Below are positions 15,072-24,888 of a stretch of 64,000 bases of DNA, piece by piece. The stretch lies in assembly GCF_026810505.1 (NCBI RefSeq), contig NZ_CP101750.1:2819254-2883253 (forward strand). Direction: 5' to 3'. Position 1 is the stretch's first letter; the number at the start of each line of letters is the position of its first letter. Both the position numbers and the translations under genes were made by a program. The stretch is from Streptomyces sp. Je 1-369. GTDB lineage: Bacteria; Actinomycetota; Actinomycetes; Streptomycetales; Streptomycetaceae. The notes under the pieces are model-generated. The model saw only the letters and a list, made by a program, of their open reading frames with translations. It made no database searches and had not been told where the DNA came from.

Positions 15072-16115
15072 ATGCGCCGAATGCGCCGCACCGCCTCTCC
15101 TCTGTCGCTGATCCTTCTCGGGCTCGGCGCGTTTCTTCTGGTCCTGGCACCGATGCTGGCCTGGTACGTCGAGCCACGCGCGAAACGCACGCCCGTGGAT
15201 GTCGACATCACGACCGTCTTCAAAGGCAAGGGAAGCTATTTCGACACCGAGAAGATCAAGACGGTCCACGACAAGGACCTCACCATCACCCGCCAGGTCC
15301 GCGGCGACGTGGCCGACAGCGAGGACAGCGGGCGGGCGATCTGGGACGTGTCGACGTCGGTGGATCCGGACAAGTCGCTGCCCGCGGCCGACCCGCACGA
15401 CTCGCTCCAGTGGACGCTGGAGCGCTGGGTCACCGACCGGAGGACGAACGCGCCGGTGCACTGCTGCGGCGAGGAGCCGTACTTCGAGGGCGAGGCGTAC
15501 CTGAAGTTCCCCTTCGACGTGGAGAAGCGGTCCTACACCTGGTGGGACAACACGCTGGGCGCGACCGTCCCGCTCACCTACCGCGGCACGAAGAAGATCC
15601 AGGGGTACGAGGGGTACCGGTTCACGGCGACGGTGAAGCCCACCAGGACCGGGACGCGTCAGGTGCCGGGGCGGATGGTCGGGCAGCCGAGGAAGAGCCA
15701 GGTCATCGCCGACGAGTACTACGCCAACCACGGCATCGAGCTCGTCGCGGACCAGCGCACCGGCCGGATCATCTACGCCGCGATCGGCCCCCGCAAGACG
15801 CTGCGCGCGCCGGGGTCGGAGAAGGACGCGACGGTACTGCTCGACAGCGACCGGATCGCGTTCACGCCGGCGACCCAGAAGGCTCAGGTGAAGCTCGCGG
15901 ACGACGACAGCAGTCGGCTTGAACTCGTCGGCGAGACGCTGCCGTTCGGTGCGTGCGTGCTGGGCGGGGTACTCGCCGTGGCGGGAATCGTGCTCGTCGT
16001 GCGAGGGCGCCAGGACGACGGGGCGAACGGTCCCGGACGGCACGGTGACGGGGCGGAGCCGGACAGTCCGAATCCGGCCGCGTCGCCGACCGCCCTGCAG
16101 CCCAGCACGATGTGA
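15072..16115 (+). CDS. DUF3068 (PorA-like) membrane-anchored protein
   Basis: 347 residues from ATG 15072, with AGGAG upstream. An N-terminal membrane helix (LSLILLGLGAFLLVLAPMLAWY), a 260-residue extracellular domain with DUF3068 phrases (TWWDNTLG, TYRGTKKIQGYEGYRF), and a C-terminal helix (CVLGGVLAVAGIVLVV) are followed by a Pro/Asp tail. DUF3068 is related to corynebacterial PorA annotations, but in Streptomyces the role is unknown. It is divergent from DUF2613/PucR and lies just before the envelope-glycan operon, which may hint at an envelope function. Confidence 0.9.
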   Translation: MRRMRRTASPLSLILLGLGAFLLVLAPMLAWYVEPRAKRTPVDVDITTVFKGKGSYFDTEKIKTVHDKDLTITRQVRGDVADSEDSGRAIWDVSTSVDPDKSLPAADPHDSLQWTLERWVTDRRTNAPVHCCGEEPYFEGEAYLKFPFDVEKRSYTWWDNTLGATVPLTYRGTKKIQGYEGYRFTATVKPTRTGTRQVPGRMVGQPRKSQVIADEYYANHGIELVADQRTGRIIYAAIGPRKTLRAPGSEKDATVLLDSDRIAFTPATQKAQVKLADDDSSRLELVGETLPFGACVLGGVLAVAGIVLVVRGRQDDGANGPGRHGDGAEPDSPNPAASPTALQPSTM

Positions 16116-16364
16116 TGAGACGTCAGCTGTTGAAAGCGCAGAAATTGTCACTTCAGTGAGTAGCCGCGCGGTACGGGTCGGCGAAAACTATCCACCCCAC
16201 CCGCGCACAGTCCCCGCACCACCCCGCACTACCCCGTACGAGCACCACCGCTCCACCCCGTACACGCACCGCCCCGCACCGCACCGCCCCGCAGAACCCA
16301 GCAGGACCGTTCCGTCCGACCGGACCCCCCACAGTTCCGCACCCTGAGACGAGTTGGAGCACGC
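16116..16364. other. 249-bp C-rich intergenic region before the glycan operon
   Basis: The plus strand is almost free of G between 16190 and 16310, with loosely repeated CACCGC and CCCCGTAC words. No convincing gene, hairpin or -10 element stands out; the operon promoter must lie here or just upstream, near the AT-richer 16130-16160. Confidence 0.5.
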
Positions 16365-17549
16365 ATGCCCCAGCACGTACCGTCCTCGCTGCGCGCGGCC
16401 GCCCCACGCCGCGCGGAGCGTGTTCCGGCGCTTCCCCCACAGCCGCGCCGGATCGTCTTCCTCGCCCACCGCGACCTCGGCAACCCGGCCGCGGGCGGCT
16501 CCGAACTCCTCGTCGACCGGCTCGCCGACGGCCTCAGCAAGCAGGGCCACCAGGTCACCTTGCTGTGCGGCGGCCCCGCCGCGTACCGCGACTACCGTGT
16601 CGTCTCCGCGGGCGGCGACCTCGGCCACTACCTGCGGGCCCGCACCGCGTTCACCCGGCAGGTCGGCGACTGCGACCTGCTCGTCGAGGTCTGCAACGGC
16701 ATGCCGTACCTGGCGCCGCTGTGGCACCGCGGGCCCACCCTGTGCCTCGTCAACCACGTCCACACCGACCTGTGGGGGATGCGCTTCCAAGGCGCCTTGG
16801 CCCCCGCGGCCAGGATCGGCCGCAGACTCGAGCACTGGGCGCTCTCGGGCGCGCAGCGCGGCAACCTCCTCGTGGCCGTGTCGCCGTCGACGGCCACGGC
16901 GCTGCGCGCGATCGGCGTCGACCGGGAGCGCATCCGCATCGTGCACAACGGCGTCGAGGAGCCGGGGCCGCTGCACGCCCGCTCCGACGAACCGATGTTC
17001 CTGGCGATGGGCCGGCTCGTCGAGTACAAGCGGATCGATCTGCTGCTGCGGCTGTGGGAGCGCGTCAGACCCGTCACGGGCGGCAGGCTCGTGATCGTGG
17101 GCGACGGTCCCGAGCGCCAGCGCCTCGAACAACTCGCCGGTCCCGGCGTGGAGTTCAAGGGGCACGTCTCCGAGGCGGAGAAGCACCGGCTGCTCTGTGA
17201 GGCGTGGATGCTGCTGCATCCGTCGGCCGTGGAGGGCTGGGGGCTCGTCATCACCGAGGCGGCGACCCGTTCGACGCCCTCGATCGGCTTCGACGTGCCG
17301 GGCGTACGCGACTCCGTGGAGGACGGCGTGACCGGTCTCCTCGCCCGGGGCGAGAGCTCCTTCGCCGCCGCCTGGTGCACCCTGGCGCTCAGCGCCGAGC
17401 GCCGCAGGGCCCTCGGCAAGGCGGCCGGGGAGCGGGCCGTGCAGTTCCGGTGGGGCAACACGGTGCGGCAGTTCCAGGCGGTGGCGGCCGAAGCGGTCGC
17501 CGCACACCAGGTGTCACAAGGACCCCCGACCCCCCAGAGGTCTGCGTGA
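16365..17549 (+). CDS. GT4 family glycosyltransferase
   Basis: 394 residues. It is a GT-B retaining glycosyltransferase of family 4: the N-terminal domain has RRIVFLAHRDLGNPAAGGSE, and the C-terminal nucleotide-sugar domain has the acceptor-side helix PSAVEGWGLVITEA at about residue 285, carrying the E-x7-E motif. It transfers a sugar from an NDP-sugar to a lipid or glycan acceptor at the inner membrane face. It is the first gene of a run whose members overlap by four bases, so it is probably the head of the operon. Sugar and acceptor cannot be read from sequence. Confidence 0.93.
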   Translation: MPQHVPSSLRAAAPRRAERVPALPPQPRRIVFLAHRDLGNPAAGGSELLVDRLADGLSKQGHQVTLLCGGPAAYRDYRVVSAGGDLGHYLRARTAFTRQVGDCDLLVEVCNGMPYLAPLWHRGPTLCLVNHVHTDLWGMRFQGALAPAARIGRRLEHWALSGAQRGNLLVAVSPSTATALRAIGVDRERIRIVHNGVEEPGPLHARSDEPMFLAMGRLVEYKRIDLLLRLWERVRPVTGGRLVIVGDGPERQRLEQLAGPGVEFKGHVSEAEKHRLLCEAWMLLHPSAVEGWGLVITEAATRSTPSIGFDVPGVRDSVEDGVTGLLARGESSFAAAWCTLALSAERRRALGKAAGERAVQFRWGNTVRQFQAVAAEAVAAHQVSQGPPTPQRSA

Positions 17550-18265
17550 AGGACCCTTCGCTGCGCCGCTCCGCCACCCTCTTCCGGGCCTTCCTGCGCG
17601 AGCAGCAGGAGCCCGAGCGGTGCTACACGCTCCTCGCCCGTGACGCCGCCGACCAGGTCGAGGCGTACGTCCCGGTGAAGGACCGCGTCGTCGTGGACAT
17701 CGGCGGCGGTGGCGGCTACTTCACGGAGGAGTTCCGGCGGCGCGGCGCTCAGTCCTTCCTCTTCGAGCCCGACCCCGCCGAGCTGGGGGACAAGCCGCCC
17801 GAGGGCGCGGTCGTCGCCGACGGGTACCTGCTGCCGCTCGCGGACGGCGTCGCCGACGTCACGTTCTCCTCGAACGTCCTGGAGCACGTCGACGACCCGC
17901 AGACGTTCCTGAGCGAGATGGTCCGGGTCACCAGGGCCGACGGACTGATCTACGTCTCCTTCACCAACTGGCTCTCGCCGTGGGGCGGTCACGAGTGGGC
18001 GCCCTGGCACTACCTGGGCGCCGAACGGGCCAGGGCCCGCTACGAACGACGTACCGGCAAGGCCGCGAAGCACACGCTCGGCGAGAACCTCTTCGTCCAC
18101 CACGTCGGGGCGACGCTGCGCCAGGTGCGCGGCCGTGACGACGTGGAGATCGTGTCGGCGCGCTCCCGCTACTGGCCGTTCCTGGCCGGGGCGATCACCA
18201 AGGTGCCGGGTGTGCGCGAGATCGCGACCTGGAATCTCCTCCTCATCCTCAGGCGGTGTCCATGA
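17546..18265 (+). CDS. Class I SAM-dependent methyltransferase
   Basis: 239 residues from GTG 17546, with AGAGG upstream and a GTGA overlap with the glycosyltransferase stop. The SAM-binding glycine motif is VVVDIGGGGGYFTEEF at about residue 50; the acidic strand-2 end is FEPDP and motif II is ADVTFSSNVLEHVDDP. It is soluble and cytoplasmic. It likely methylates the sugar or lipid-linked intermediate built by its neighbours. Translational coupling on both sides argues for a fixed ratio with the glycosyltransferases. Confidence 0.92.
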   Translation: MKDPSLRRSATLFRAFLREQQEPERCYTLLARDAADQVEAYVPVKDRVVVDIGGGGGYFTEEFRRRGAQSFLFEPDPAELGDKPPEGAVVADGYLLPLADGVADVTFSSNVLEHVDDPQTFLSEMVRVTRADGLIYVSFTNWLSPWGGHEWAPWHYLGAERARARYERRTGKAAKHTLGENLFVHHVGATLRQVRGRDDVEIVSARSRYWPFLAGAITKVPGVREIATWNLLLILRRCP

Positions 18266-21200
18266 CCACGGTCCAGGCCCCACCCCCGGCGGCCGCAAGA
18301 CCCACGACCGCAGCCCCTGAACCCGCCCGGGGGCCGCGCTCGCGGCGCTGGCTCCTGGGGTTCTGGGCCGTGGTGTTCGTGTCCTTCCTCGCGGTGAAGC
18401 CGGGGCGGATGACGTTCGACACCAAGCTCGGTGTCGCCGTCGACCCCTGGCAGTTCCTCTCCGACCTGGGGCAGCTCTGGCACGACAGGGGCGGCTTCGG
18501 CGGCATCCAGGACCAGTACGTCGGCTACGCGTTCCCGATGCTGCCGTTCTACGGCCTGGCCAAGCTCGTGCAGCTGCCGGTCTGGCTGGCGGAGCGGCTC
18601 TGGTTCTCGCTGATCGTGGCGGTCGCGTTCTGGGGTGCGCTGCGGCTCGCCGAGCGCCTGGGCATCGGCAGCCGTCACAGCAGGCTGCTGGGCGCGGTGG
18701 TGTACGCGCTGTGGCCGACGTTCACCGTGGTCATCGGCTCGACGTCGGCGGCCGCGCTGCCCGGCGCGTTCCTGCCGTGGGTGCTGCTTCCGCTGGCCGA
18801 CGACCGGTTCGGTGCGCGCATCGCCGCGTGCCGTTCGGCGCTGATCATCCCGTTCATGGGCGGGGTGAACGCGGCGGCGACGCTCGCCTCGCTGCTGCCG
18901 GTGGGCCTGTACCTGCTGTCCCGCCCGAACGGCCCGCGCAAGCGGAAGCTGATCACGTGGTGGGTGCCCGGTGTCATCCTCGCCACCGCCTGGTGGGTCG
19001 TACCGCTCCTGATGCTCGGCATCTACGGTGAGAACTTCCTGCCGTTCGTCGAGGACTCGGCGACCACGACCGGCACCATGTCGGCGACCGAGGCGCTGCG
19101 CGGTGCCGGCAACTGGGTGGCGTATCTGCACTTCGGCGAGGCCTGGCTGCCCGCGGGGTGGACCGTGGCGACGGCCGTCGTGGCCGTCGTCTGCTCGGCG
19201 CTGGCCGCGGCGCTCGGCCTCGCGGGTCTGGCGCGGCGCGATCTGCCGGAGCGGCGCTGGCTGGTCCTGACCGTCCTGTCGGTCGTCCTGGTGACCCTCG
19301 CCGGGTACGGCGGCGCGTTCGGCGCCCCCTTCCACGGCACGGTCCAGTCGTGGCTGGACGGCGGTCTCGTCCCCTTCCGCAACATCTACAAGTTCCAGAC
19401 GGGTCTGGCGCTGGCGCTCGTCCTCGGCCTGATGCACCTGGTGGGCGTCGCCGCGCAGGCGCGCGGGGCGCGGCGGGTGCGCGGCAGGCGGTACGCGCCG
19501 CTGATCGCGGCGGTCCTGGTGCTGCCCGGCCTCGCCCTGCCCTACCTCAACGGCTCGATCCTGCAGCCCGGTTCGTTCCAGAAGCTGCCCACGTACTGGC
19601 AGACGACGGCGGACTGGCTGGAGAAGTACTCGCCCGACTCGCGCGCCCTGGTCGTGCCCGCGACCGCGCACGGCATCTACACCTGGGGCTCCCCGATCGA
19701 CCAGCCCCTCGACGTGCTCGCCGACTCCCGCTGGGCGCAGCGCGACTACGTGCCGTTCGGCGCCCCCGGCAACCGGCGCGCGATGGACGCCGTCGAGCAG
19801 GCGCTGATGACCGGCGCCGAAGTGCCCGGACTGCGCGACTACGTGACGCGGGCCGGTCTGTACTACGTCGTCGTACGCAACGACCTCGACCCCGACCAGG
19901 TCGGCAACGTGCCCACCGCGACGGTCAAGCGCACCTTGGAGGAGTCCGGTTACCGGCGCGTCACGGGCTTCGGCCCGCAGACCACCGGCGGCATCATCCC
20001 CGACGACACCCCGATCCAGGTGGAGGGCCTCTACCCGCGCCAGCGCGCGGTCGAGATCTACGCCCCCGCCGAGGGCGCCGAGCGCCCCGGCCAGGCGGGC
20101 CTGAAGCCGGTGTCCAACACGGCGGTCGTCAGCGGCGGCCCCGAGTCCCTGCTGCCGCTCTCCGCCGACCCGTCGATGCGCGACCGCCCCACCGTCCTGA
20201 CCGGCGACAACCACCCGGGCGTCGGAGCGCCGGGCCTGCAAGCGGTCGGTGACGGCATGCGCCGCGCCGACACCCGCTTCGGGCTCGTCAACTCCAACAC
20301 CTCGTACACGTACGGGCGCGACGAGCGGAACGCGGTCGACGCGCTCCAGAACCCGGACGGGAAGCCGCACCAGATCCTGCCGAGCAAGGGCATCGACCAC
20401 CAGACGACGTCGGAGCTGCGGGGCGCCAAGTCGGTGTCGGCGTCCAGCTACGGCAACTGGCTCTTCCACCTGCCGCAGTACGACCCGGCGAACGCCTTCG
20501 ACGGGAACCCGGCCACGGCCTGGGCGGAGGGCGACGCCGAGTCGGCGGACGGCGAGTGGATCAAGGCCGAGTTCCACTCGGAGGTCGCGGTGCCGTCCTC
20601 CTTCCGCGTCACGCCGCTGCCGCAGAACGGCACGCGGGCGGCGCCCACCCGGATCGAGGTGGAGACGGAGCACGGCAGCATCGTCAGCACCCTCCAGCCC
20701 AACGGGCAGCCGCAGCGCGTCAGGGCTCAGTCCGGCGCCACGGACTTCGTCAAGATCACGATCCTGGACACGCAGGTGGCGCGGCCCGGTCTGACGGGTG
20801 CGGGCTTCTCGGAGATCTCCATCCCCGAGGTGCGGGTCACGCGGCTCCTCCAGCTCCCGAAGGACGCGGAGAAGTCCACCGACGCGAAGGCCACCACGTA
20901 CTCGCTGCACCGCACGGCCGACCCGGGCGCCTTCTCGCAGGTGGACACCGAGTCGGGGCTGCACCGCCGCTTCACGACGACGGCGGAGGGCGCGTACGAC
21001 GTGAAGGCGAGCGCGGTCGCCGTACCGGGCCGTGAACTCGACGAGCTGCTCTACAAGGTGGCGCCCGAGCAGGAGCAGCAGATCATCGCGACGGCCGACT
21101 CCACCGCGAAGCTCGGCAGCGGCCTCTCGCCGCGCAACCTCACCGACGGCGACCTGACGACGGCGTGGATCGCGGGCAGCGACAACCGGCCCGTCATCCA

Positions 21201-22716
21201 CCTCAAGTGGCCGGGCAAGCAGCCGGTGGGCGAGATCGTGCTGCCCGCGGCGGGCGGCCTCTCCACCCGGCCCGTGAAGATCGAGATCAGCTCGCCGGAC
21301 GGCGCGGCGACCGCGGGCGTCGACGAGAACGGCAACGCCCGCTTCGCGCCGATCACCACCGACGAGATGGACATCACCATCACGGAGACCGCGCCGCTCA
21401 CGGTCCACAACCCGGTGGCGGACGACGACCTCCAGCTGCCCGTGGGCCTCACCGAGGTGTACGTCCCCGCGCTCGACAAGTACCGCACCGAGCAGCCCGA
21501 CCCGAAGGACCGCTTCTCGCTGCCGTGCGGGCAGGGCCCGGTGATGTCGATCGACGGCGAGCTGTACGAGACGAGCGCCGAGGGCAGGGTCCAGGACCTC
21601 ACCGACCGGCGTCCCGTCGACATCACGCTCTGCCAGGAGGGCGAGAAGTCCCCGTCGGTCCGCCTCGACGCGGGGGCGCACAGCGTGGAGACGGGTGACG
21701 CGGGCCCGCTCGCCGTCATGGACGCGTCCCTGACCACCGGCACGCCGGCGGCGCTCGACACGACCGCCCGCGAGCTGAAGGTGAAGGACTGGCTCGGCGA
21801 CCGCCGCGAGGTGACGGTCGGCTCGGGCGCGGCCTCGTACCTCACGACGTACGAGAACGTGAACGACGGCTGGAAGGCGACCCTCAACGGCAAGGAGCTG
21901 ACCTCCGTCCGGCTCGACGGCTGGCAGCAGGGCTGGCTGGTGCCGAACGGTGAGGGCGGCACGGTCAAGCTGACCTACGAGCCGTCGCAGCTCTACGAGA
22001 TCGGCCTGATCCTCGCAGGTGTCGGCGTCCTGGCCCTGGTGGCACTGGTCCTCGTGCGGCGGCGCGACCCCAACACCGACGGCCCGTCCGCCGCGCCGCC
22101 CGCCCCGGGTGTCGTCCTCGGCACGGTGGCGCTCACGCTGGTGGCCGCGGTGATCGCGGGTCCGTTCGCGCTGCTTGTTCCCGCGCTCGCCCTGCTCGCC
22201 CGGTGGCGGCACGCGCTGCTGGTGCCGATCGCGTTCCTCGCCATGGCGGGGGCGGGCATCGCGGCGGCGACGGGTGCGGGCGAGCCGGTCGCGTCCGACG
22301 AGGGCGCGTTCGGGCATGTGGCACAACTCCTCGCGCTCGTGGCGCTGTTCGCGGCGCTGGTGACCGTGAAGGAGGCGCGGCCCCGCGCCGTGGACACGGT
22401 GAAGTACGGCCCGGACACGGTAGGCGGCCCTCCGCCGCACGCCCCCGCGCCCGCTCCCGCTCCCTCACCGGGCCCCGGCCCGGCGACGCTGCCGCTCGGC
22501 CCGGACCGCGATCCGGCCGCGCACACGCCTCCGCTGCCCCGCCGCAAGCGCGCCGGGGACGGCACGGACGGCGCACCGGAGGCGGCCGCGGGCCCGACCG
22601 TCTCGGCCCGCGGCCCGGCATCGGCCCAGCCGGAGCCCGCGCCGCCGGGCCGCAGGACAGTGCGCTTCCCGCGCCGCAGGCGTCCGACCACGACAGGAGA
22701 AGGCACCCAGCGATGA
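18262..22716 (+). CDS. AftD-like alpha-(1->3)-arabinofuranosyltransferase (DUF3367, GT-C)
   Basis: 1484 residues from ATG 18262 (ATGA overlap). About a dozen membrane helices fill residues 30-430, starting WLLGFWAVVFVSFLAVKPG and including the conserved TFDTKLGVAVDPWQFL loop. A large outer region follows with two discoidin/CBM-like segments (NAFDGNPATAWAEGD near 740; NLTDGDLTTAWIAGS near 955). C-terminal helices lie near 1245-1370, and a Pro/Arg-rich cytoplasmic tail ends the protein. The layout matches mycobacterial AftD, which adds arabinofuranose from decaprenyl-phosphoarabinose outside the membrane. Streptomyces makes no mycolyl-arabinogalactan, so the polymer must differ. Confidence 0.92.
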   Translation: MTTVQAPPPAAARPTTAAPEPARGPRSRRWLLGFWAVVFVSFLAVKPGRMTFDTKLGVAVDPWQFLSDLGQLWHDRGGFGGIQDQYVGYAFPMLPFYGLAKLVQLPVWLAERLWFSLIVAVAFWGALRLAERLGIGSRHSRLLGAVVYALWPTFTVVIGSTSAAALPGAFLPWVLLPLADDRFGARIAACRSALIIPFMGGVNAAATLASLLPVGLYLLSRPNGPRKRKLITWWVPGVILATAWWVVPLLMLGIYGENFLPFVEDSATTTGTMSATEALRGAGNWVAYLHFGEAWLPAGWTVATAVVAVVCSALAAALGLAGLARRDLPERRWLVLTVLSVVLVTLAGYGGAFGAPFHGTVQSWLDGGLVPFRNIYKFQTGLALALVLGLMHLVGVAAQARGARRVRGRRYAPLIAAVLVLPGLALPYLNGSILQPGSFQKLPTYWQTTADWLEKYSPDSRALVVPATAHGIYTWGSPIDQPLDVLADSRWAQRDYVPFGAPGNRRAMDAVEQALMTGAEVPGLRDYVTRAGLYYVVVRNDLDPDQVGNVPTATVKRTLEESGYRRVTGFGPQTTGGIIPDDTPIQVEGLYPRQRAVEIYAPAEGAERPGQAGLKPVSNTAVVSGGPESLLPLSADPSMRDRPTVLTGDNHPGVGAPGLQAVGDGMRRADTRFGLVNSNTSYTYGRDERNAVDALQNPDGKPHQILPSKGIDHQTTSELRGAKSVSASSYGNWLFHLPQYDPANAFDGNPATAWAEGDAESADGEWIKAEFHSEVAVPSSFRVTPLPQNGTRAAPTRIEVETEHGSIVSTLQPNGQPQRVRAQSGATDFVKITILDTQVARPGLTGAGFSEISIPEVRVTRLLQLPKDAEKSTDAKATTYSLHRTADPGAFSQVDTESGLHRRFTTTAEGAYDVKASAVAVPGRELDELLYKVAPEQEQQIIATADSTAKLGSGLSPRNLTDGDLTTAWIAGSDNRPVIHLKWPGKQPVGEIVLPAAGGLSTRPVKIEISSPDGAATAGVDENGNARFAPITTDEMDITITETAPLTVHNPVADDDLQLPVGLTEVYVPALDKYRTEQPDPKDRFSLPCGQGPVMSIDGELYETSAEGRVQDLTDRRPVDITLCQEGEKSPSVRLDAGAHSVETGDAGPLAVMDASLTTGTPAALDTTARELKVKDWLGDRREVTVGSGAASYLTTYENVNDGWKATLNGKELTSVRLDGWQQGWLVPNGEGGTVKLTYEPSQLYEIGLILAGVGVLALVALVLVRRRDPNTDGPSAAPPAPGVVLGTVALTLVAAVIAGPFALLVPALALLARWRHALLVPIAFLAMAGAGIAAATGAGEPVASDEGAFGHVAQLLALVALFAALVTVKEARPRAVDTVKYGPDTVGGPPPHAPAPAPAPSPGPGPATLPLGPDRDPAAHTPPLPRRKRAGDGTDGAPEAAAGPTVSARGPASAQPEPAPPGRRTVRFPRRRRPTTTGEGTQR

Positions 22717-24122
22717 CCGCACTGGAACACCCGGCACGGCGCGCGGAAGGACCCGGGCGGCCGCCCGCCCGCGTGCCGTTCCCCGTCGTCGACGAGGTCT
22801 CACGGCACTGCCTCCAGGAGGAGGAGCCGGAGACCGTGCACATCGAGGTGCACCTGCCGGGCACGCCCGACCCGGACCGCCTCCGCGCCGCCTTCGCCGA
22901 GGCCCTGCGCCGCCACCCGCGCATCCTGATGCGGGAGGCGCGGGGCCCGTGGTACCGCCGCCGCTACGAATGGGAACTCACCCCGGACCCGGACGTGGAG
23001 GTGGTGACGTTCCCGCCGCCGGAACCGGACGCGCTGAAACGCGCCCGCGAACGGGCCCTGGCGGAGGCGCCACCGCTGACCTCCTCGCCCCCGATCCGCC
23101 TGGAAGTGGTGGCGCGGGTCCCGTCGGACCACGACGCGACGCCGGAGGAAGGTGAGGGAAGTACCCCTGCGAAGGACCCCGGCTCCGTCCTCTTCCTCAC
23201 CATCAACCACACCGCCCTCGACGGCCCCGCCTGCCTCCGCGTCCTCGCGACCGCCGCCGAGCTGTACGGCGGCAAGGACAACTCACCGGCGGCGCCCCCT
23301 TCCCGCGCCCCCGCCGCGCAACAAGCGGCGGAGGAGCCCCCCGCCGACGCGCCCTCGGGCCTGGCGCCGCCCGCCCGGGTCGCGAAGGGGGCGCCCGAGC
23401 CCTCCCCCGGCAACGGCATGCTCGTCGCGGAGCTGCCCGTGCCGAAGCGCCCCAAGGGCTCCCCGTTCACCGTGAACGACCAGCTGATGGTCGCCACCGC
23501 GCTGATGATCGCCCACTGGAACCGTGAACACGGCGCCCGCCCGCGCCCGTTCCGCATCACGATGCCCGTGGACGACCGGCCCCGGGACGCCACCATGCCG
23601 ATCGGCAATGGCACCCGGCTCGTCGAAGTACCTTTCAGCACGGAGGAGTTGGCCGCGCGCGACTGGTCACCGGAGGACATCCGCGACCTCCTGCGCCGCA
23701 CCTCCGAGCGCACCCGTGCCCTCAAGGCGCTCTCCCGCCCCCAACTGGGCCACGGCGCGACGCTCCTGACCGCGCCCGTCCTGCCCGTCACCCTCCGTGC
23801 CGCAGTCACCCGTGGCCTGCGCAAGGCCGCCGCGCCCTGGACGTCGACGACCCTCCTGAGCAACATCGGCCGCGTCCCCTACGCCCTGGACTTCGGCGAC
23901 GCGGGCCGCGCGCACGCCGTCTGGTTCTCCGCGCCCGCCCGGCTGCCGCGCGGCCTCACCGTGACCACCGCGTCGACGGCGGGCCGCCTGCACCTCGCCC
24001 TGCGCTGGTCGAAGACGCTGCTCAGCCACGGCGACGGCGCCCACCTGCGCGACCTGTTCGAGCACTACCTCCACGCGACGGAACACACCGAACCCCACGA
24101 GACCCACGGGGGGTCCACGTGA
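22713..24122 (+). CDS. Condensation-fold (PapA/WES-like) acyltransferase
   Basis: 469 residues from ATG 22713 (ATGA overlap). It is recognisable as a CoA-dependent acyltransferase/condensation fold: the catalytic HxxxDG motif is NHTALDGPA at about residue 166, and the late structural part has SNIGRVP and FSAPARLPRGLTVTT. An alanine/proline-rich loop interrupts the middle. There is no carrier protein or adenylation domain nearby, so NRPS function is unlikely. It more likely acylates a sugar or lipid acceptor of the glycan pathway, in the manner of mycobacterial PapA proteins. The first catalytic-loop His of the double-His motif is Asn, as in some family members. Confidence 0.82.
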   Translation: MTALEHPARRAEGPGRPPARVPFPVVDEVSRHCLQEEEPETVHIEVHLPGTPDPDRLRAAFAEALRRHPRILMREARGPWYRRRYEWELTPDPDVEVVTFPPPEPDALKRARERALAEAPPLTSSPPIRLEVVARVPSDHDATPEEGEGSTPAKDPGSVLFLTINHTALDGPACLRVLATAAELYGGKDNSPAAPPSRAPAAQQAAEEPPADAPSGLAPPARVAKGAPEPSPGNGMLVAELPVPKRPKGSPFTVNDQLMVATALMIAHWNREHGARPRPFRITMPVDDRPRDATMPIGNGTRLVEVPFSTEELAARDWSPEDIRDLLRRTSERTRALKALSRPQLGHGATLLTAPVLPVTLRAAVTRGLRKAAAPWTSTTLLSNIGRVPYALDFGDAGRAHAVWFSAPARLPRGLTVTTASTAGRLHLALRWSKTLLSHGDGAHLRDLFEHYLHATEHTEPHETHGGST

Positions 24123-24886
24123 CCACCGCCCCCACGAACACGTCCACGACCACTACCGCCGCCACCCAACGCCCCAGAGGCCTCCGGGACTTCTACGAGA
24201 ACCCGGCCGTCCCCGTCGCGTCCGGCGACGCCCGCTCCATCCGTCAGGCCCGCGTCCTCGCCGCCGCGCTCGGCCCCGCCACCACCCGTACCGCCACGGT
24301 CCTGGACATCGGCTGCGGCGACGGCACGGCGGCGGCGACCGCGGCGCCGCTCCTCGCCGGGCACCGCGTCGTCGGCGTGGACTGGTCGCAGGACGCCCTG
24401 AAGCGCGCCCACGCCCGCCTGCCGTACGTCGTACGCGGTGAACTCTCCGACGGGGGGCTCCCGTTCGCCGACGGCGCGGCCGACGCCGTGCTGTTCAGCG
24501 AGGTCGTCGAGCACCTCGTCGACCCGGACAGCGCCCTGGACGAGCTGAGAAGGGTGCTGCGGCCCGGCGGACACCTGATGCTGTCCACCCCGAACCTCGC
24601 CGCCTGGTACAACCGCGGCCTGCTCCTCGCCGGTGTGCAGCCCGTCTTCTCCGAGGTGAGCCTGCGCGGCATCCACGGCAGGCCGGGCAAGGAGGTCGTG
24701 GGGCATCTGCGGCTGTACACGGCGCGCGCCCTCCGCGAGTTCGTCGCCGCGTCCGGCTTCGAGGTCGTACGCCTGTCGGGGGCGCCGTTCCACGGTGTGC
24801 CACGCCCGCTGCGCGCCCTGGACCGGCTGGCCTGCGCCGTGCCGAGCGCGGCGTCGATCCTCCTGCTGCACGCCCGAAAGGCCTGA
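24119..24886 (+). CDS. Class I SAM-dependent methyltransferase (second in operon)
   Basis: 255 residues from GTG 24119 (GTGA overlap). A Thr-rich N-terminus is followed by TVLDIGCGDGTAAATA (SAM glycine loop, near residue 63), VVGVDWS, and ADAVLFSEVVEHLVDP. The family is a UbiE/Methyltransf_11 type that acts on small or lipid-linked substrates. It differs clearly from the first methyltransferase of the operon, so the product probably carries two methyl groups or one enzyme uses the Trm112-like partner downstream. The stop is two bases before the next start. Confidence 0.92.
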   Translation: MTTAPTNTSTTTTAATQRPRGLRDFYENPAVPVASGDARSIRQARVLAAALGPATTRTATVLDIGCGDGTAAATAAPLLAGHRVVGVDWSQDALKRAHARLPYVVRGELSDGGLPFADGAADAVLFSEVVEHLVDPDSALDELRRVLRPGGHLMLSTPNLAAWYNRGLLLAGVQPVFSEVSLRGIHGRPGKEVVGHLRLYTARALREFVAASGFEVVRLSGAPFHGVPRPLRALDRLACAVPSAASILLLHARKA

Positions 24887-24888
24887 CC

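Noticed and set aside
18169..22440. A 1423-codon open frame antisense to the AftD-like gene
   Set aside because: High GC leaves stop-free shadows; its composition is Arg/Gly/His-rich with no recognisable domain, while the plus strand gives a full membrane glycosyltransferase.
22713..24122. NRPS condensation domain, part of a biosynthetic gene cluster
   Set aside because: No adenylation, carrier or polyketide synthase domains are in the window, and the operon is glycan-like.
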